From: Desulfobacteraceae bacterium
GTDB taxonomy: Bacteria; Desulfobacterota; Desulfobacteria; Desulfobacterales; Desulfosalsimonadaceae
Length of the DNA stretch: 64,000 bases
Assembly: GCA_014237465.1 (NCBI GenBank)
Contig: JABZFM010000002.1
Location: forward strand, 62,001-126,000
Direction of reading: 5' to 3'
In this document: positions 25,032-35,586 of the stretch, in pieces
Layout of the letters: every line of letters begins with the position of its first letter
Position numbering within the stretch: the first letter of the stretch is position 1
Made by a program: the position numbers and the translations under genes
Notes under the pieces: model-generated
Seen by the model: only the letters and a program-made list of their open reading frames with translations
What the model was told of the DNA's origin: nothing
Databases searched by the model: none

Positions 25032-26609
25032 GTGCATCAGGATATGAACCGGAAGATGAATCGAGATATAAAATGGGAAATCGTTTTAATTGACGATGAA
25101 AAAGGCATCCGCAAAGTGATGGCCATTGCCTTGAAAGACTCTGGATACTCGGTACTAACTGCTGAAAACGGAAATGCAGGTGTCAAGCTGTGCACGGAAT
25201 CCTCGCCCCAGCTGGTGATTACGGATATCAAAATGCCGGGAATGGATGGCCTGCAGGTTCTTGAAATCCTTAAAAAAGAGCTCCCGGATATTGAAGTCAT
25301 TGTCATGACTGCTTTTGGAGATATTGACACCGCCATTCGGGCCATACAGCTTGATGCATCGGATTTTATAACCAAACCCATTAATGACGATGCGCTTGCT
25401 CTGGCCCTTGACCGGGCCAAAGAACGTTATCTTTCAAAAAAACAGCTCAAGGAATATACATCACTTCTTGAAACCGGGTGGTCTCGTGCCACAAAAGAGC
25501 TTTTAAATAATTTCTCATTTCAAAAACAGATTATTGAAAGTTCCATCAACGGAATTATTGGCTGTGGAGCTGATGAAAAAATTAAAATTTTTAATAGCAG
25601 CATGATTAAAATGCTTGGGTATACAAAAAGCGAAGTGGTGGGAAAAAAATACTTAAGAGAGCTGCTTGCAAAAGGAGAAGAAAAACGGATAAAAGAAGCC
25701 CTTGAAAGTGAGAGCCATGGAGGAATCAATAAAATAGCTCTGATGGAATCCGTGCTTCTGGATCATGAATCTTTGACAATACCGGTACGAATATCTGCAA
25801 GTGTACTGTTTGAGGAAGGTAATCAAAACGGAATATTGATCTCTGTAAGAGATTTAAGAGAACTTCGAAAAATCGAAAGAAAAATGGCTGACCAGGAACG
25901 AATTTTGCATCAGGACAAAATGATGTCCCTTGGAAAATTAGCAGCAAGCGTGGTTCATGAAATTAATAATCCATTATCCGGAATATTAAATTATCTTCGT
26001 CTGATGACCAAAATAATAACCAAAGGTTTGACTCCTGAGAAAATTGAAAAATTCTCAAAATACCTGGATATTGCAACCAAAGAAACCGCCAGATGCTCCC
26101 AGATTGTCTCAAATCTGTTAACCTTTTCAAGAAAATCCTCCTTGTCGTTTGAACCTGTTGATGTCAAAGAACTGATCCACCGCTGCACACTTATAAGTCA
26201 ACATAAACTAGAATTACAAAATATTACACTTTCAGTCAGCGTAGATTCAGATATTCCTTTTATCATGGTGGATGCCAATCAAATCCAGCAATGCCTGATC
26301 AACCTTATATTCAATGCAATTGATGCCATGCCCGATGGAGGAACCATTGATCTTTTGGGCAAATACGATTCAGAAAAACAGAAGGCTATTATTTATGTCA
26401 AAGACACTGGTACGGGTATTGATCAAAAAGACCTTCCCCACATCTTTGAACCTTTTTTTACCACCAAAGACGAAGGATATGGTGTAGGGCTAGGACTGTC
26501 AACGGTATATGGCATCATGGAACGTCACAACGGATCTGTCTTAGTGGAGAGTGCCCCAGGAAAAGGAACCCAATTTATCCTTGAGTTTAATACATTGGCT
26601 AAGGAATAG
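25032..26609 (+). CDS. Cytosolic hybrid kinase (REC-PAS-HisKA-HATPase)
   Basis: 525 residues starting at GTG 25032 with GGAGG seven bases upstream. An N-terminal receiver (about 15-135: IVLIDDEKGIRK, ITDIKMPGMDGL, FITKPIND), a PAS domain (about 165-285), HisKA with His309 in VVHEINNPLSGI, and HATPase motifs (NLIFNAIDAM, DTGTGI, GLGLSTVYGI). It has no membrane segment. It lies 12 bases behind the Usp fusion and is a natural candidate to phosphorylate the receivers of HdrA and the Usp fusion. Confidence 0.94.
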   Translation: MHQDMNRKMNRDIKWEIVLIDDEKGIRKVMAIALKDSGYSVLTAENGNAGVKLCTESSPQLVITDIKMPGMDGLQVLEILKKELPDIEVIVMTAFGDIDTAIRAIQLDASDFITKPINDDALALALDRAKERYLSKKQLKEYTSLLETGWSRATKELLNNFSFQKQIIESSINGIIGCGADEKIKIFNSSMIKMLGYTKSEVVGKKYLRELLAKGEEKRIKEALESESHGGINKIALMESVLLDHESLTIPVRISASVLFEEGNQNGILISVRDLRELRKIERKMADQERILHQDKMMSLGKLAASVVHEINNPLSGILNYLRLMTKIITKGLTPEKIEKFSKYLDIATKETARCSQIVSNLLTFSRKSSLSFEPVDVKELIHRCTLISQHKLELQNITLSVSVDSDIPFIMVDANQIQQCLINLIFNAIDAMPDGGTIDLLGKYDSEKQKAIIYVKDTGTGIDQKDLPHIFEPFFTTKDEGYGVGLGLSTVYGIMERHNGSVLVESAPGKGTQFILEFNTLAKE

Positions 26610-26643
26610 ACCCAATGAATAGATATGACCAGGAGAAATTAGT

Positions 26644-28914
26644 GTGATAAAACAGCTTACAACACTTAAGAAAAGTCTTGCCTATAAACTGATATTTGCG
26701 GTGGGTCTGACCCTTTTGATCATGATTCTATTAGGGGCGTTTTTTATTATCAAATATGAAAAAAATAAAGCCATGGATGGCATAACGGCTGAAGCAGACC
26801 GCCTGAGCAGCACAATTCTTTTAGGTGCCCATTATGCCATGATGCTGAATGCAAGAGACGATATCACTCATATTATTCAGAATATTGCCAAACAACCGCA
26901 AATTGAAAATATCCGTATTTTCAACAAAGCCGGTGAAATCCATTTCTCAAATATCAATGAAGAGGTGGGGAGTGTTACCAATATCAAGGCTGAAGCCTGT
27001 TATGTCTGTCATAAGACAGAGCCGCCTTCCGAATATTTAGAACTAAATGAAAGAAAACGAATCATCATGTCTCCAAGGGGATATCGGCTCATGGGTATCA
27101 TCAGTCCCATTTTCAATGAGCCAGGATGTTCAGAGTCCTGTCATTTTCATCCCAAGGACAAAATAGTTCTGGGCGCTCTGGATGTTGTTATTTCCCTTGA
27201 GCAAACCGACGCTAAAATAGCTTTTTATGAAAAAGGTCTGCTTTTTTTCGCTTTTTGTATAGTTTTTATCTGTTCGTCCATCATTGGTATTTTTGTACTG
27301 CGGTTTGTAAATCAGCCCATTAAAAAACTGATCCGTGGAACCCGGCAGATCAGTAAAGGTTCCTACGGTAGGATAGAGATTATCCAGGACGGAGAAATCA
27401 AACAGCTCGCCGATGCCATAAACCATATGGCAGAGCAGATTGAAATTAAACAAAATGTGCTCAACGAACAACGAACAGAATATCAGAACCTCTTTGAGGC
27501 GGTTCCATGCCTTATCACGGTTCAAAATAAAAATTTTCAACTGCTGAAATACAACCGTGAATTCAATGACCGATTTCACCCTAAAGAGAGAGCTCTTTGC
27601 TTCCAGGCATATAAAAACCAGTCTGAACCGTGCGAACAATGCCCGGTTGCGGAAACTTTCAGGGACGGCAAGCCACACCACAGTGAGCAAAGCGGAATTT
27701 CAAAAAACGGAAATCCCACTTACTGGACCCTTCGAACCGCCCCGATCAAAAATCGGGAAGGGATGGTCACAGCAGTCATGGAAATTTCTGTGGATATCAC
27801 CCAGATTCGTTTACTGGAAAAAGAGGTCCGCAAATCAGAAGAAAAGTACAGGGCCATATTTGATAATATTCCCAATCCATTGTTTGTACTGGAACAAGAA
27901 AACTTGCTAATTATTGACTGTAATGCCAGTGTCGAATCAGTGTATGGTTTCACCAAACAGGAAACCTTAAACCGATCCTTTGAAGACTTTTTCGATCCCG
28001 AAATTCAAACTTCTATTATTGAAAAGATTAAAAGCGTTGAATCTATCAGTAAGGTTCGCCAGATCGGAAAAAACGGAAAAATTATTTTTACAAATATCCA
28101 TGTCTCCCCTTCAGAATACCCCAGCCACAAGGTTCTTTTAGTCAATACCACGGATATCACAAAACGGCTCATCGCTGAACAACAGCTCATTCAGGCCAGC
28201 AAAATGGCGACCCTGGGCGAAATGGCAACCGGGATTGCCCATGAACTAAATCAGCCACTCTCGGTTATTAAAAGCGCCAGCAATTTCATCACTAAAAAAG
28301 CAAAGCTAAATGAGATCATCCCCCAAGACATCATGACCACCATGACAGAGGAAATTGACGGCCAAGTCGACAGAGCTTCCAAAATCATCAGTCACATGAG
28401 AGAGTTCGGCCGAAAATCCGATGTAATCAAGGAAAAGGCACAGGTAAATAATGCATTAATAAAAGCTTTTGATATTTTCCGTGAGCAGCTGAAACTTCGT
28501 CAGATTGAAGTGATCCAGAATCTTCAAGAAGACCTGCCTCGGATACTGGCAGATGAAAATCGCCTGGAGCAGGTATTTATCAATTTGCTGATCAATGCCA
28601 GGGATGCCATTGAAGAGCATGCTGGAAACAGCCTGTACGCTGCTAAAGAAGCCAAGCAGATTTTTCTGACAACCAAAACATCTGGCAACTGTGTCGCCAT
28701 TGAAATCGAAGATACCGGGAACGGCATTCCAGCCACAATTGCCGACAAAATTTTCGAGCCTTTTTTTACGACCAAAGATGTAGGCAAGGGGACCGGCCTT
28801 GGCCTGTCCATCAGTTATGGCATCATCCAGGATTATGGCGGAACCATTACCGTGACCTCAGGACGCCTGGGCGGTGCTTTGTTTATCATCAAATTCCCTA
28901 TTATAACTGCCTAA
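26644..28914 (+). CDS. Membrane sensor histidine kinase with a periplasmic heme-c-like motif
   Basis: 756 residues starting at GTG 26644 after AGGAG. A transmembrane helix (about 14-36) leads to a periplasmic domain with CYVCHK (Cys119, Cys122, His123), a canonical heme-c attachment motif, and CSESCH (Cys162, Cys166, His167), a CxxxCH variant. A second transmembrane helix (about 195-218), HAMP, two PAS domains (the first with CEQCPV), HisKA with His533 in AHELNQPLS, and a HATPase domain ([28 protein letters not shown]) follow. A heme or redox sensor feeding the Hdr-associated phosphorelay is the likely role. Last gene of the run; the next gene converges. Confidence 0.93.
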   Translation: MIKQLTTLKKSLAYKLIFAVGLTLLIMILLGAFFIIKYEKNKAMDGITAEADRLSSTILLGAHYAMMLNARDDITHIIQNIAKQPQIENIRIFNKAGEIHFSNINEEVGSVTNIKAEACYVCHKTEPPSEYLELNERKRIIMSPRGYRLMGIISPIFNEPGCSESCHFHPKDKIVLGALDVVISLEQTDAKIAFYEKGLLFFAFCIVFICSSIIGIFVLRFVNQPIKKLIRGTRQISKGSYGRIEIIQDGEIKQLADAINHMAEQIEIKQNVLNEQRTEYQNLFEAVPCLITVQNKNFQLLKYNREFNDRFHPKERALCFQAYKNQSEPCEQCPVAETFRDGKPHHSEQSGISKNGNPTYWTLRTAPIKNREGMVTAVMEISVDITQIRLLEKEVRKSEEKYRAIFDNIPNPLFVLEQENLLIIDCNASVESVYGFTKQETLNRSFEDFFDPEIQTSIIEKIKSVESISKVRQIGKNGKIIFTNIHVSPSEYPSHKVLLVNTTDITKRLIAEQQLIQASKMATLGEMATGIAHELNQPLSVIKSASNFITKKAKLNEIIPQDIMTTMTEEIDGQVDRASKIISHMREFGRKSDVIKEKAQVNNALIKAFDIFREQLKLRQIEVIQNLQEDLPRILADENRLEQVFINLLINARDAIEEHAGNSLYAAKEAKQIFLTTKTSGNCVAIEIEDTGNGIPATIADKIFEPFFTTKDVGKGTGLGLSISYGIIQDYGGTITVTSGRLGGALFIIKFPIITA

Positions 28915-29042
28915 TAATCCGCCACAGATAACCAAATAAAGAATCATTAGATTTTATATCAATTAGTTATCTTATATTTACGTAAGTTCTCAAAAAATTC
29001 GAAAATAATCGGTTCACAGATAACACCATGTAGCGGATGGCT

Positions 29043-32000
29043 TTACACCTTATCCAGTTCATCCAGATCCCACTGGAGTTCCATTTCTTCAAACAGGGTC
29101 CGTGCTTTTTCAAGGTATTCTTCTGCGGTGATGTTGTTTAACTCTTTGTACTTGCTGTTTGGTTCCAGCAGGCGTTTGCCGACTTCAAAATAGGTGCGGG
29201 ACAACTCAAGGCGGGCACCAAGACGTTCACCTTCCTTAATCGATTTATTCCACCACTTTAATGCCTTTTTTTGTTTGCCGATTAACCAGTAATATGTGCC
29301 CATTAATTTGAGTGTTTCGGTGCGTTCACTGGTAGCCTTTCGTGATTTTTTTATTGCTTTTTTCCCGAATTTTATGGCGTCATTTTGTATCTTCTTTATC
29401 TGTGACTTGTCGCCGGTTACTGACATCGCCTCCAGCCGGTGAAGATTCAGGATAAATTGGGTTAACAAAAGATACCCATGATAGTAAGGCAGTGGTAATG
29501 CTGCGGCTTGATATTCCCTCGCATAAGATAAAGATAGAGATTCTTCAGCCCCGTCAATATTATTCAGCAGAATCTGGACCCGGGCTTTATATAACAGATA
29601 GACAAAAACATATATTTTCATGCCGATTTTATGGCCGAAATTAATACCTTCCTCTATTTCATCAAGAATACTATGGAGTTTTCGCTGTTTCAGCAGCAAC
29701 TTTAAATTAACTTCATACTTATGTGCCCTGGAAAAAACATTTTCATATACTTCAGCCATTTCAGACAATTTGTCGACGATTGTTTGCACAACATGAAAAC
29801 GTCCCTGATCAATATTTATAAATCCATGAAATATATTATAAATAGAAGTGATTTCCATCTGACCGATACGTAAAGATTGATTTACCAAATCTTCATCATA
29901 TTCCTTTGCCAAATTCCAGTTGCCTGTCACAAAACCATATAATGATACAACCATATTATAATTAATCTTAAATTTTACATCACCTTTATCAGCCTTGCTT
30001 TTGGCAAAATCCAACACTTTTCGACTCAGTCTGAATGAAACACCCGGCCAGGCAAATGTAGCACTGGCCCCCCCATACATACCAACTCCGTTTTCCACTT
30101 TTGTTAAATCAAAATTCGAAAGCCGCCTTAGAAAATAAAAGGATTCAATAAAGAATCTTTTGGGGTCTGTAATCGCCAAAGCGCTCAGTTTTTTATAAAA
30201 CAAATTTAAAACCTCAACGTCTTTCGTATCGGGCATTCTTTTGAACTTCAGAGCTGGAAAATATAAGCTGATTAAAAAATGAGAAAAACAAACGGTAAAC
30301 TTCAATGCCATTGGAATCATATGTTTCGGTGATTTTTCCCCGTAATATGCAATGGTTTTGTCAAAAAACTCACCCGCTTCAAAAAACTGTCCTCTATTAT
30401 GCAATGATAGCGCGATGTTACTTTCCATCATCGCAACCTTTTGGGGATCCGCATCATTACGATATTTTTTTAGATAAAGACTCAAAGCCTCCTGATAGTA
30501 CTGCACCGCTTCGCTTGATGCAGAAGAACGTATGGCCTCTTCACCGGCTTTCACCAGATAATGCTCTGCTTTCTCATAATCCTCACCTTTGCTGTAATGT
30601 AACGCCAGCATCCCGTAAAATTCATGCAGCCGTTCATTAAAGACCTTCTCGATAGACCGGGCAACCTGTAGATGAATTTCTTTTTGTTTTTGATGCAAAA
30701 TCGAGTCATAGGCCGCTTCCTGAGCAAGGGCGTGCTTGAAAAGATATTCCAGCTCCTCCATTCGCTGTCGCTCACGGATGAGTTCTATCTGTTTTAAATA
30801 AGATAGCCGGTTGTCGATCCCATCAACTGTCTTTGCCACTTCAATAAGAATCCGGTAAAAAAAACTCCGTCCGATCACCGAAGCGACCCTGACAAGGCCA
30901 CGGGTATTATCGTCGAGCCGGTCAATCCTGGCCATGAGCACATCATTGATGGTGTGCGGAATCACCATTTTCTCTATCTTATCCGTGACTTCAAACTCAC
31001 CGTTTGTTTTGACCACCGCCCCCTCATCAATAAACGACCGCACCACTTCCTCGATGAAAAAAGGATTACCACCGGAACGCAGAATGATCTGATCAACCAC
31101 TGCAAGCTGGAGACCTCTGATATTGAGCATATTGTTAATAAGCGTTTCACTCATTTGTTCGTTTAGCGGCTTGAGGTTGACTTCAACATAATAGACAGGA
31201 AGTTTTTCTTTAATGGTTTCCACTATTCTGTCGCCGGTTTCCGGGTGATTGGGCCGAAATACATTGATAAAAAGAATCCGCTGGGTTTCTGCGAGGGTGA
31301 ACAGGGACTCAAGGAGCTCAATAGAACTGGTATCCGCCCAATGCAAATCTTCGGTTACAATCACCAAAGGGGTCAGTTCAGTTGATTTTATGATAAGGTC
31401 TTTTACATTTTTTAAGATCAGTTTTTCAAGTCCTTCTCCCTCAATGCCTTTCAACCTTTCAGCGTGTCGGCCGGACAGCTTCATACCCATCAGCGTCGCC
31501 ACAAAAGCAAAAATTTCATCTGTATCTTCCGGGCATACACTTCTAATCGCTGTTTCCAGTTTGCTGATTGCGGTTGATGAATTATCGTCTTCTTTAATAC
31601 GGGACCAGTGCTTTAACAGGTTAATAATGGGGTGAAAGCTTAAATTTCTGCCGATGGAAATTGCCCTGCCCTCAAGTAGTGTGATTCGTTTCATTACACT
31701 GCTGTTTCTAAGTTCGGCAATCAGCCTTGATTTTCCAATGCCGGCCTCTCCGATAATATTGACGATAGATCCTTCACCACTGGAAGCTTTATTTACCTGA
31801 AGCTCCAATTTATTGAGGTCATTGTCTCTGCCCACCATTTCAGAATAAATCTGTCGCTCCAGACCCAGTCGGGGTCTATCAACTTTGGCTTTAATCAGCT
31901 CATATACATCCAAAGGTACTTCCTTACCTTTAACCTTGGCCTCACCCAGGGGATTAAAATCGAATTGTTGACTGACCCGTTTGTAAGTAACAGGCGAAAC

Positions 32001-32618
32001 GAGAATAGTGCCCGGTGCTGCCATGCTTTCCATCCGGGCGGCTAAGTTCGTGGTGTCACCGATGGCTGTGTAATCCATTCGCAGATCATCACCGATAGAG
32101 CCCACGATCACCGGGCCGGAGTTCAGGCCAATCCGCATTTTAAATTCAAACCCGAATTTTTTCTGTAATTCTTCGCTGTATTTCTTTATGGCGCTCTGTA
32201 TAGCAAGGGCGGCCTGGCAGGCATCCTGGGCATGATCTTCAAGAGCAAGGGGGGCACCGAACAGCGCCATAACCCCGTCACCGGTGAACTGGTTGATGGT
32301 TCCCTGGTGATTATGAATTTGTTCCATCAGGATTTTAAAACATCCATCCATGATCTGGTGGACCTGCTCCGGATCGAGTTTTTCCGACATAGAAGTAAAG
32401 CCCGCCACATCGGCAAAAAGGACCGTCACTCGTTTTCGTTCGCCCTCCATGGCGCTTCGGGTGGTGAGGATTTTATCAGCCAGAAATTTGGGGGTGTATG
32501 AATGGGGTTGGGTGAAATCTATGGGAGGGGCTTGTTCTTGTGCTTGCAGAGGATAAGCGCACCAATCGCAAAACCTGGCCTCTTCACGATTATCATGCTC
32601 GCATTTCGGGCATTTCAT
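29043..32618 (-). CDS. Class III adenylate/guanylate cyclase-AAA ATPase-TPR protein
   Basis: 1191 residues. A short zinc ribbon (CPKCEHDN...CDWCAY) opens the protein. The cyclase domain (about 60-240) has the metal aspartate Asp70 in LFADVAGFTSM and FTGDGVMALFGAP. An STAND-type ATPase follows with Walker A GEAGIGKSRL and DLHWAD, then about 500 residues of helical TPR-like repeats. This architecture is typical of large bacterial signalling proteins; whether it makes cAMP or cGMP, or is inactive, is not established. It is the distal gene of the minus-strand accessory block. Confidence 0.9.
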   Translation of the reverse strand: MKCPKCEHDNREEARFCDWCAYPLQAQEQAPPIDFTQPHSYTPKFLADKILTTRSAMEGERKRVTVLFADVAGFTSMSEKLDPEQVHQIMDGCFKILMEQIHNHQGTINQFTGDGVMALFGAPLALEDHAQDACQAALAIQSAIKKYSEELQKKFGFEFKMRIGLNSGPVIVGSIGDDLRMDYTAIGDTTNLAARMESMAAPGTILVSPVTYKRVSQQFDFNPLGEAKVKGKEVPLDVYELIKAKVDRPRLGLERQIYSEMVGRDNDLNKLELQVNKASSGEGSIVNIIGEAGIGKSRLIAELRNSSVMKRITLLEGRAISIGRNLSFHPIINLLKHWSRIKEDDNSSTAISKLETAIRSVCPEDTDEIFAFVATLMGMKLSGRHAERLKGIEGEGLEKLILKNVKDLIIKSTELTPLVIVTEDLHWADTSSIELLESLFTLAETQRILFINVFRPNHPETGDRIVETIKEKLPVYYVEVNLKPLNEQMSETLINNMLNIRGLQLAVVDQIILRSGGNPFFIEEVVRSFIDEGAVVKTNGEFEVTDKIEKMVIPHTINDVLMARIDRLDDNTRGLVRVASVIGRSFFYRILIEVAKTVDGIDNRLSYLKQIELIRERQRMEELEYLFKHALAQEAAYDSILHQKQKEIHLQVARSIEKVFNERLHEFYGMLALHYSKGEDYEKAEHYLVKAGEEAIRSSASSEAVQYYQEALSLYLKKYRNDADPQKVAMMESNIALSLHNRGQFFEAGEFFDKTIAYYGEKSPKHMIPMALKFTVCFSHFLISLYFPALKFKRMPDTKDVEVLNLFYKKLSALAITDPKRFFIESFYFLRRLSNFDLTKVENGVGMYGGASATFAWPGVSFRLSRKVLDFAKSKADKGDVKFKINYNMVVSLYGFVTGNWNLAKEYDEDLVNQSLRIGQMEITSIYNIFHGFINIDQGRFHVVQTIVDKLSEMAEVYENVFSRAHKYEVNLKLLLKQRKLHSILDEIEEGINFGHKIGMKIYVFVYLLYKARVQILLNNIDGAEESLSLSYAREYQAAALPLPYYHGYLLLTQFILNLHRLEAMSVTGDKSQIKKIQNDAIKFGKKAIKKSRKATSERTETLKLMGTYYWLIGKQKKALKWWNKSIKEGERLGARLELSRTYFEVGKRLLEPNSKYKELNNITAEEYLEKARTLFEEMELQWDLDELDKV

Positions 32619-32683
32619 TTTTATTCACCGTCACTGGCCTATCGGTTCGTATAGTTGGTGCTTAAATAACAATGAATATCAGA

Positions 32684-32706
32684 GGCAGGGCAATTTCTGC
32701 CCTGCC
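32684..32706. terminator. Perfect hairpin between two minus-strand genes
   Basis: GGCAGGGCA (32684-32692) and TGCCCTGCC (32698-32706) form a perfect nine-base stem with a five-base loop. The T-rich tail (TTTATTT) is on the plus side. It lies 21 bases after the stop of the gene at 32727, so it probably terminates that gene even though its U tract on that strand is weak. Confidence 0.5.
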
Positions 32707-32726
32707 TTTATTTAAATGTATGCAAT

Positions 32727-34055
32727 TTATTTTTTCTTTCCGATATCTGACATAGCAGCAGAATTGATCAGTATATCACCTTGTTCCTGAGTAATGATGC
32801 CTTCACTCACTAACAATTCTACTTCATGGGTAACACATCTTACATACATGCCATGATTATTCCAAGAAGCGCTCGGGTCACAATTTCCTAAAGAACCATC
32901 ACAATTTTCATCAGTTCCATTTCCGGGTAATTCATCTGCGACAGGATTAATCAATGGATTATTATCATTGCAGTCACCTCCGCACGTCGTGTAATTATCT
33001 CCATCAGCATCAAATCCCTCATCAGCCTGATCATCACAATTGTTATCAATTCCATCACATGTTTCTATTGCGCCCGGATGAATGTTCGCATCATTATCGT
33101 TACAATCACCCATCTCTATAGAATAACCGTCATCATCATTATCTGCAAAGCAAGCCCCGGCAGCAACCATGACAACGGTATCTGTACCTGTTAGTCCGTC
33201 GTCATCAGTGACGGTTAAAGTTATATCATAAAATCCGGATTCTAAATTTGAGACTTCGGGATTTACACCTTCGGCGGTTTGATTATAACCCGGATTCTCT
33301 CTATGCTGAAGATCCCATTGATACGATTCAACCATACCATCCGGATCGTAAGACTGACTCCCGTCAAGTGCTGCACTGTCAAAAACAATTTGGTCAGGGC
33401 CTGTGTTGGCGACTGGGTCAATGGTAATGCTTTGGGCATGGATATTCGTTATATTAAATTCGAGTCTTACCCATTTATAACCATTTAAAAAAGTATCAAA
33501 CCTATAGAACTCGATATAGCCATCCCATTCTGGATCGTAATTGTACCCTGAAAAATCTAAAGGAAGTTCACTCGCGCCACCTGGGGGTAATGTTGACGAT
33601 AACAATTCATCTGTTTCAACAAATAGTCTGTCATAATTATCTAACCAATTGCCACTTTCCATAAACACCGTTTCGCTAATTTGCAGCGCCCCTAACCACT
33701 GTTCGTCATACATATATGTGAAAACATTTATAATGCTCATTAAATCGTATGCGACCAATCGGTCTTCGTTGTAACTGCCCCATTCATATGGCGGAGATAC
33801 GCCATCCTCGGCTGGGGCTGACAGAGTTATATTAATGGAAATAATGTGATTGGTTGACATGGAAGGGTCATAAGTTATTACACCTGATACAAACGTATGC
33901 TCTTTGTCATAACCGGTTGGAGTTAAAAACATATTCATTTCTTCAATACTTGTACCGACTGCTTCAAATGTTATTTCAACCGTTCCTGCTGTTGACAAGG
34001 CAGGTATTATAATTGCACAAAACATAGCCAATGTTATTAAAGACAGATTTTTCAT
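32727..34055 (-). CDS. Exported protein with PKD domain and MopRes-type metal-binding repeats
   Basis: 442 residues with a Sec signal peptide (MKNLSLITLAMFCAIIIPAL then STAG). The middle contains a PKD-like domain (about 215-300: ANTGPDQIVFDSAALDGSQS and TVTDDDGLTG), and the C-terminal third has repeated DxDxDG-rich, cysteine-containing units (ADNDDDGYSIEMGDCNDND; CDGIDNNCDDQADEG; CGGDCNDNNP) of the putative metal-binding motif type. It ends in a conserved-looking tail (NHGMYVRCVTHEVE... SDIGKKK). A diverged copy of this tail occurs at 52846-53106 on the other strand. Ribosome site GGAG is eight bases from the ATG. Function is unknown; calcium binding is likely. Confidence 0.8.
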   Translation of the reverse strand: MKNLSLITLAMFCAIIIPALSTAGTVEITFEAVGTSIEEMNMFLTPTGYDKEHTFVSGVITYDPSMSTNHIISINITLSAPAEDGVSPPYEWGSYNEDRLVAYDLMSIINVFTYMYDEQWLGALQISETVFMESGNWLDNYDRLFVETDELLSSTLPPGGASELPLDFSGYNYDPEWDGYIEFYRFDTFLNGYKWVRLEFNITNIHAQSITIDPVANTGPDQIVFDSAALDGSQSYDPDGMVESYQWDLQHRENPGYNQTAEGVNPEVSNLESGFYDITLTVTDDDGLTGTDTVVMVAAGACFADNDDDGYSIEMGDCNDNDANIHPGAIETCDGIDNNCDDQADEGFDADGDNYTTCGGDCNDNNPLINPVADELPGNGTDENCDGSLGNCDPSASWNNHGMYVRCVTHEVELLVSEGIITQEQGDILINSAAMSDIGKKK

Positions 34056-34279
34056 AATATTTCTCCTTACCTATGACAATTTTTGATAAACACGAACAAG
34101 TCATGAGGTCTTTCGAAAGTCGATTTATTGAGCCTTTGAATAAAAAAAATCAACGTTTCATTTGCCGGTTGGGACAATGCAAGGATGGTATTCGAAATCA
34201 TTACTCTCAAGAAGCTGCTTAACTGAAGAAATAACAGGTAATACCCCATGACAGAAAACATGTTAGAAAATTGCTCTGC

Positions 34280-35116
34280 CTATTCAATTTTTTTACACAC
34301 TGAACATTTAATAAAAGATAGTCTTATTTCGGTATCACCTGGGGCGGCATGATCAATGTTGTTAGCACTTATAATCGCACCAGATGAAGAACCAGAAATT
34401 TCACTCTCAAAAGTTTGGGAGTTTACGCAAATTGGTCCTAATTGTGATTCATCACGGTGAGAAGCTCCCATAGCATAGCCGAAATATAAAACTTCCCACC
34501 CTTCTGGTGGTAAATGAGTTCCCAAGATTATTACTGTCGGTGTCTCAGCATAACTCACAGCCGCTTTAATATAGCTGTTGGCCGTAATGCCTGGAGGCAT
34601 GTTTGTCGATTCTGTAACAATGAAATAAAGTAAACTTGCGTAAGTGGCGTTAGAATAGCCGCCGGGATCACCTGTTTTAACAACAATTGGCTTACTGCTC
34701 CCTCCTGCATGAGAATAATGAGAAGCATAACCATAACCTGAATAAATAAGAGTTGCTCCTTCAGGAGCAGAGGTACTTCCCCAATTAATAAATGTGCTGC
34801 CGGTTAATTCAATTTGAAGTGGTATTTCCTCCAATGCTATAACCCGATCCGATAATTCCTGGAGCGGAATTCCCATACCATCTATCTGACTCTGCAAATC
34901 ACTGTCGCCGATTTCTCTTGCCTCAACTTCAGCCGCCAGATCCGCCTCAAGCCCTTGTATACGGCTATTGTTTGATTCGGTCTTCTCCTTGTTGTTTGTC
35001 ACTTCATTTTGAATGACTTGGACAGTCGTATCCTCGATTGCCAGAGCAATTCCTGTAAAAACAAAAAATGAAAAGCCGATTGCCCATAGAGCCGCCATTA
35101 ATGATCTGATCTTCAT
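34280..35116 (-). CDS. Exported coiled-coil protein of unknown function
   Basis: 278 residues. A Sec signal peptide (ending GIALA) leads to a predicted coiled coil (about 35-100; NNKEKTESNNSRIQGLEADL), then a beta-rich C-terminal domain with glycine/serine-rich stretches and a CSVCKK near the end. Ribosome site AAAGGGGGCG precedes the ATG closely. I do not recognise the family; the layout suggests a trimeric or surface-anchored protein like its neighbour at 43835. The 224-bp gap between it and the next gene contains no convincing frame. Confidence 0.7.
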   Translation of the reverse strand: MKIRSLMAALWAIGFSFFVFTGIALAIEDTTVQVIQNEVTNNKEKTESNNSRIQGLEADLAAEVEAREIGDSDLQSQIDGMGIPLQELSDRVIALEEIPLQIELTGSTFINWGSTSAPEGATLIYSGYGYASHYSHAGGSSKPIVVKTGDPGGYSNATYASLLYFIVTESTNMPPGITANSYIKAAVSYAETPTVIILGTHLPPEGWEVLYFGYAMGASHRDESQLGPICVNSQTFESEISGSSSGAIISANNIDHAAPGDTEIRLSFIKCSVCKKIE

Positions 35117-35155
35117 AAACGCCCCCTTTCTCTATGATTTTTAAAAAAACTCTAT

Positions 35156-35509
35156 TTACACCATACCTTGTAAAAGATTTATCGCATCCATGATAAACGG
35201 ATAAATTTCATCTTGAGTTTCGCAATCATTGATCCAGTCGTTTTTGTCAGGAGCCCCGGTTTCTGCGCATCCGTTTATTTTTTTGTGGATATCGTTTTCC
35301 AGCTTGTCAAGCGCCTCCAGGTAAAACCCCTGGTCGATGGCCTCAAGGGCTGCATTGATCTTATTGCTAAGTGCATTTTGCATATTTTGATTCTTGAAAT
35401 CCTCTGGATCGATGATATTGATGGCATCCACTGCATCGAATAAATCATCAACCACCTGGCTCTGGGTGGTGGTTGCAGTAACAGAAACCGCTGCTGCATC
35501 GCTATCCAC
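35156..35509 (-). pseudogene. C-terminal fragment of a larger exported protein
   Basis: A 117-codon frame (first usable codon GTG 35509) encoding DSDAAAVSVTATTTQSQVVD, then FKNQNMQNALSNKINAALEA, ALDKLENDIHKK, AETGAPDKNDW and ETQDEIYPFIMDAINLL. I recall a similar domain closing very large secreted proteins in related bacteria. There is no signal peptide and no ribosome binding site, and the opening residues read like the end of a repeat domain. It is most easily explained as a remnant of a truncated gene, though a free-standing small protein cannot be excluded. Confidence 0.55.
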
Positions 35510-35525
35510 AAACCCTTGATTCCGT

Positions 35526-35550
35526 GTTAATCAGTCAATGGGTGATTAAC
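35526..35550. repeat. Short perfect hairpin
   Basis: GTTAATCA (35526-35533) and TGATTAAC (35543-35550) form an eight-base perfect stem between the stop of the gene at 35587 and the fragment at 35156. It has no U-run and may be a weak terminator. Confidence 0.35.
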
Positions 35551-35586
35551 ATCTCAGCCAAATTGATCTTTTTCCCAAATGATTGA

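Noticed and set aside
34067-34261. 64-codon frame on the minus strand between two exported-protein genes
   Set aside because: No ribosome binding site, no recognisable domain and an atypical composition; treated as chance.
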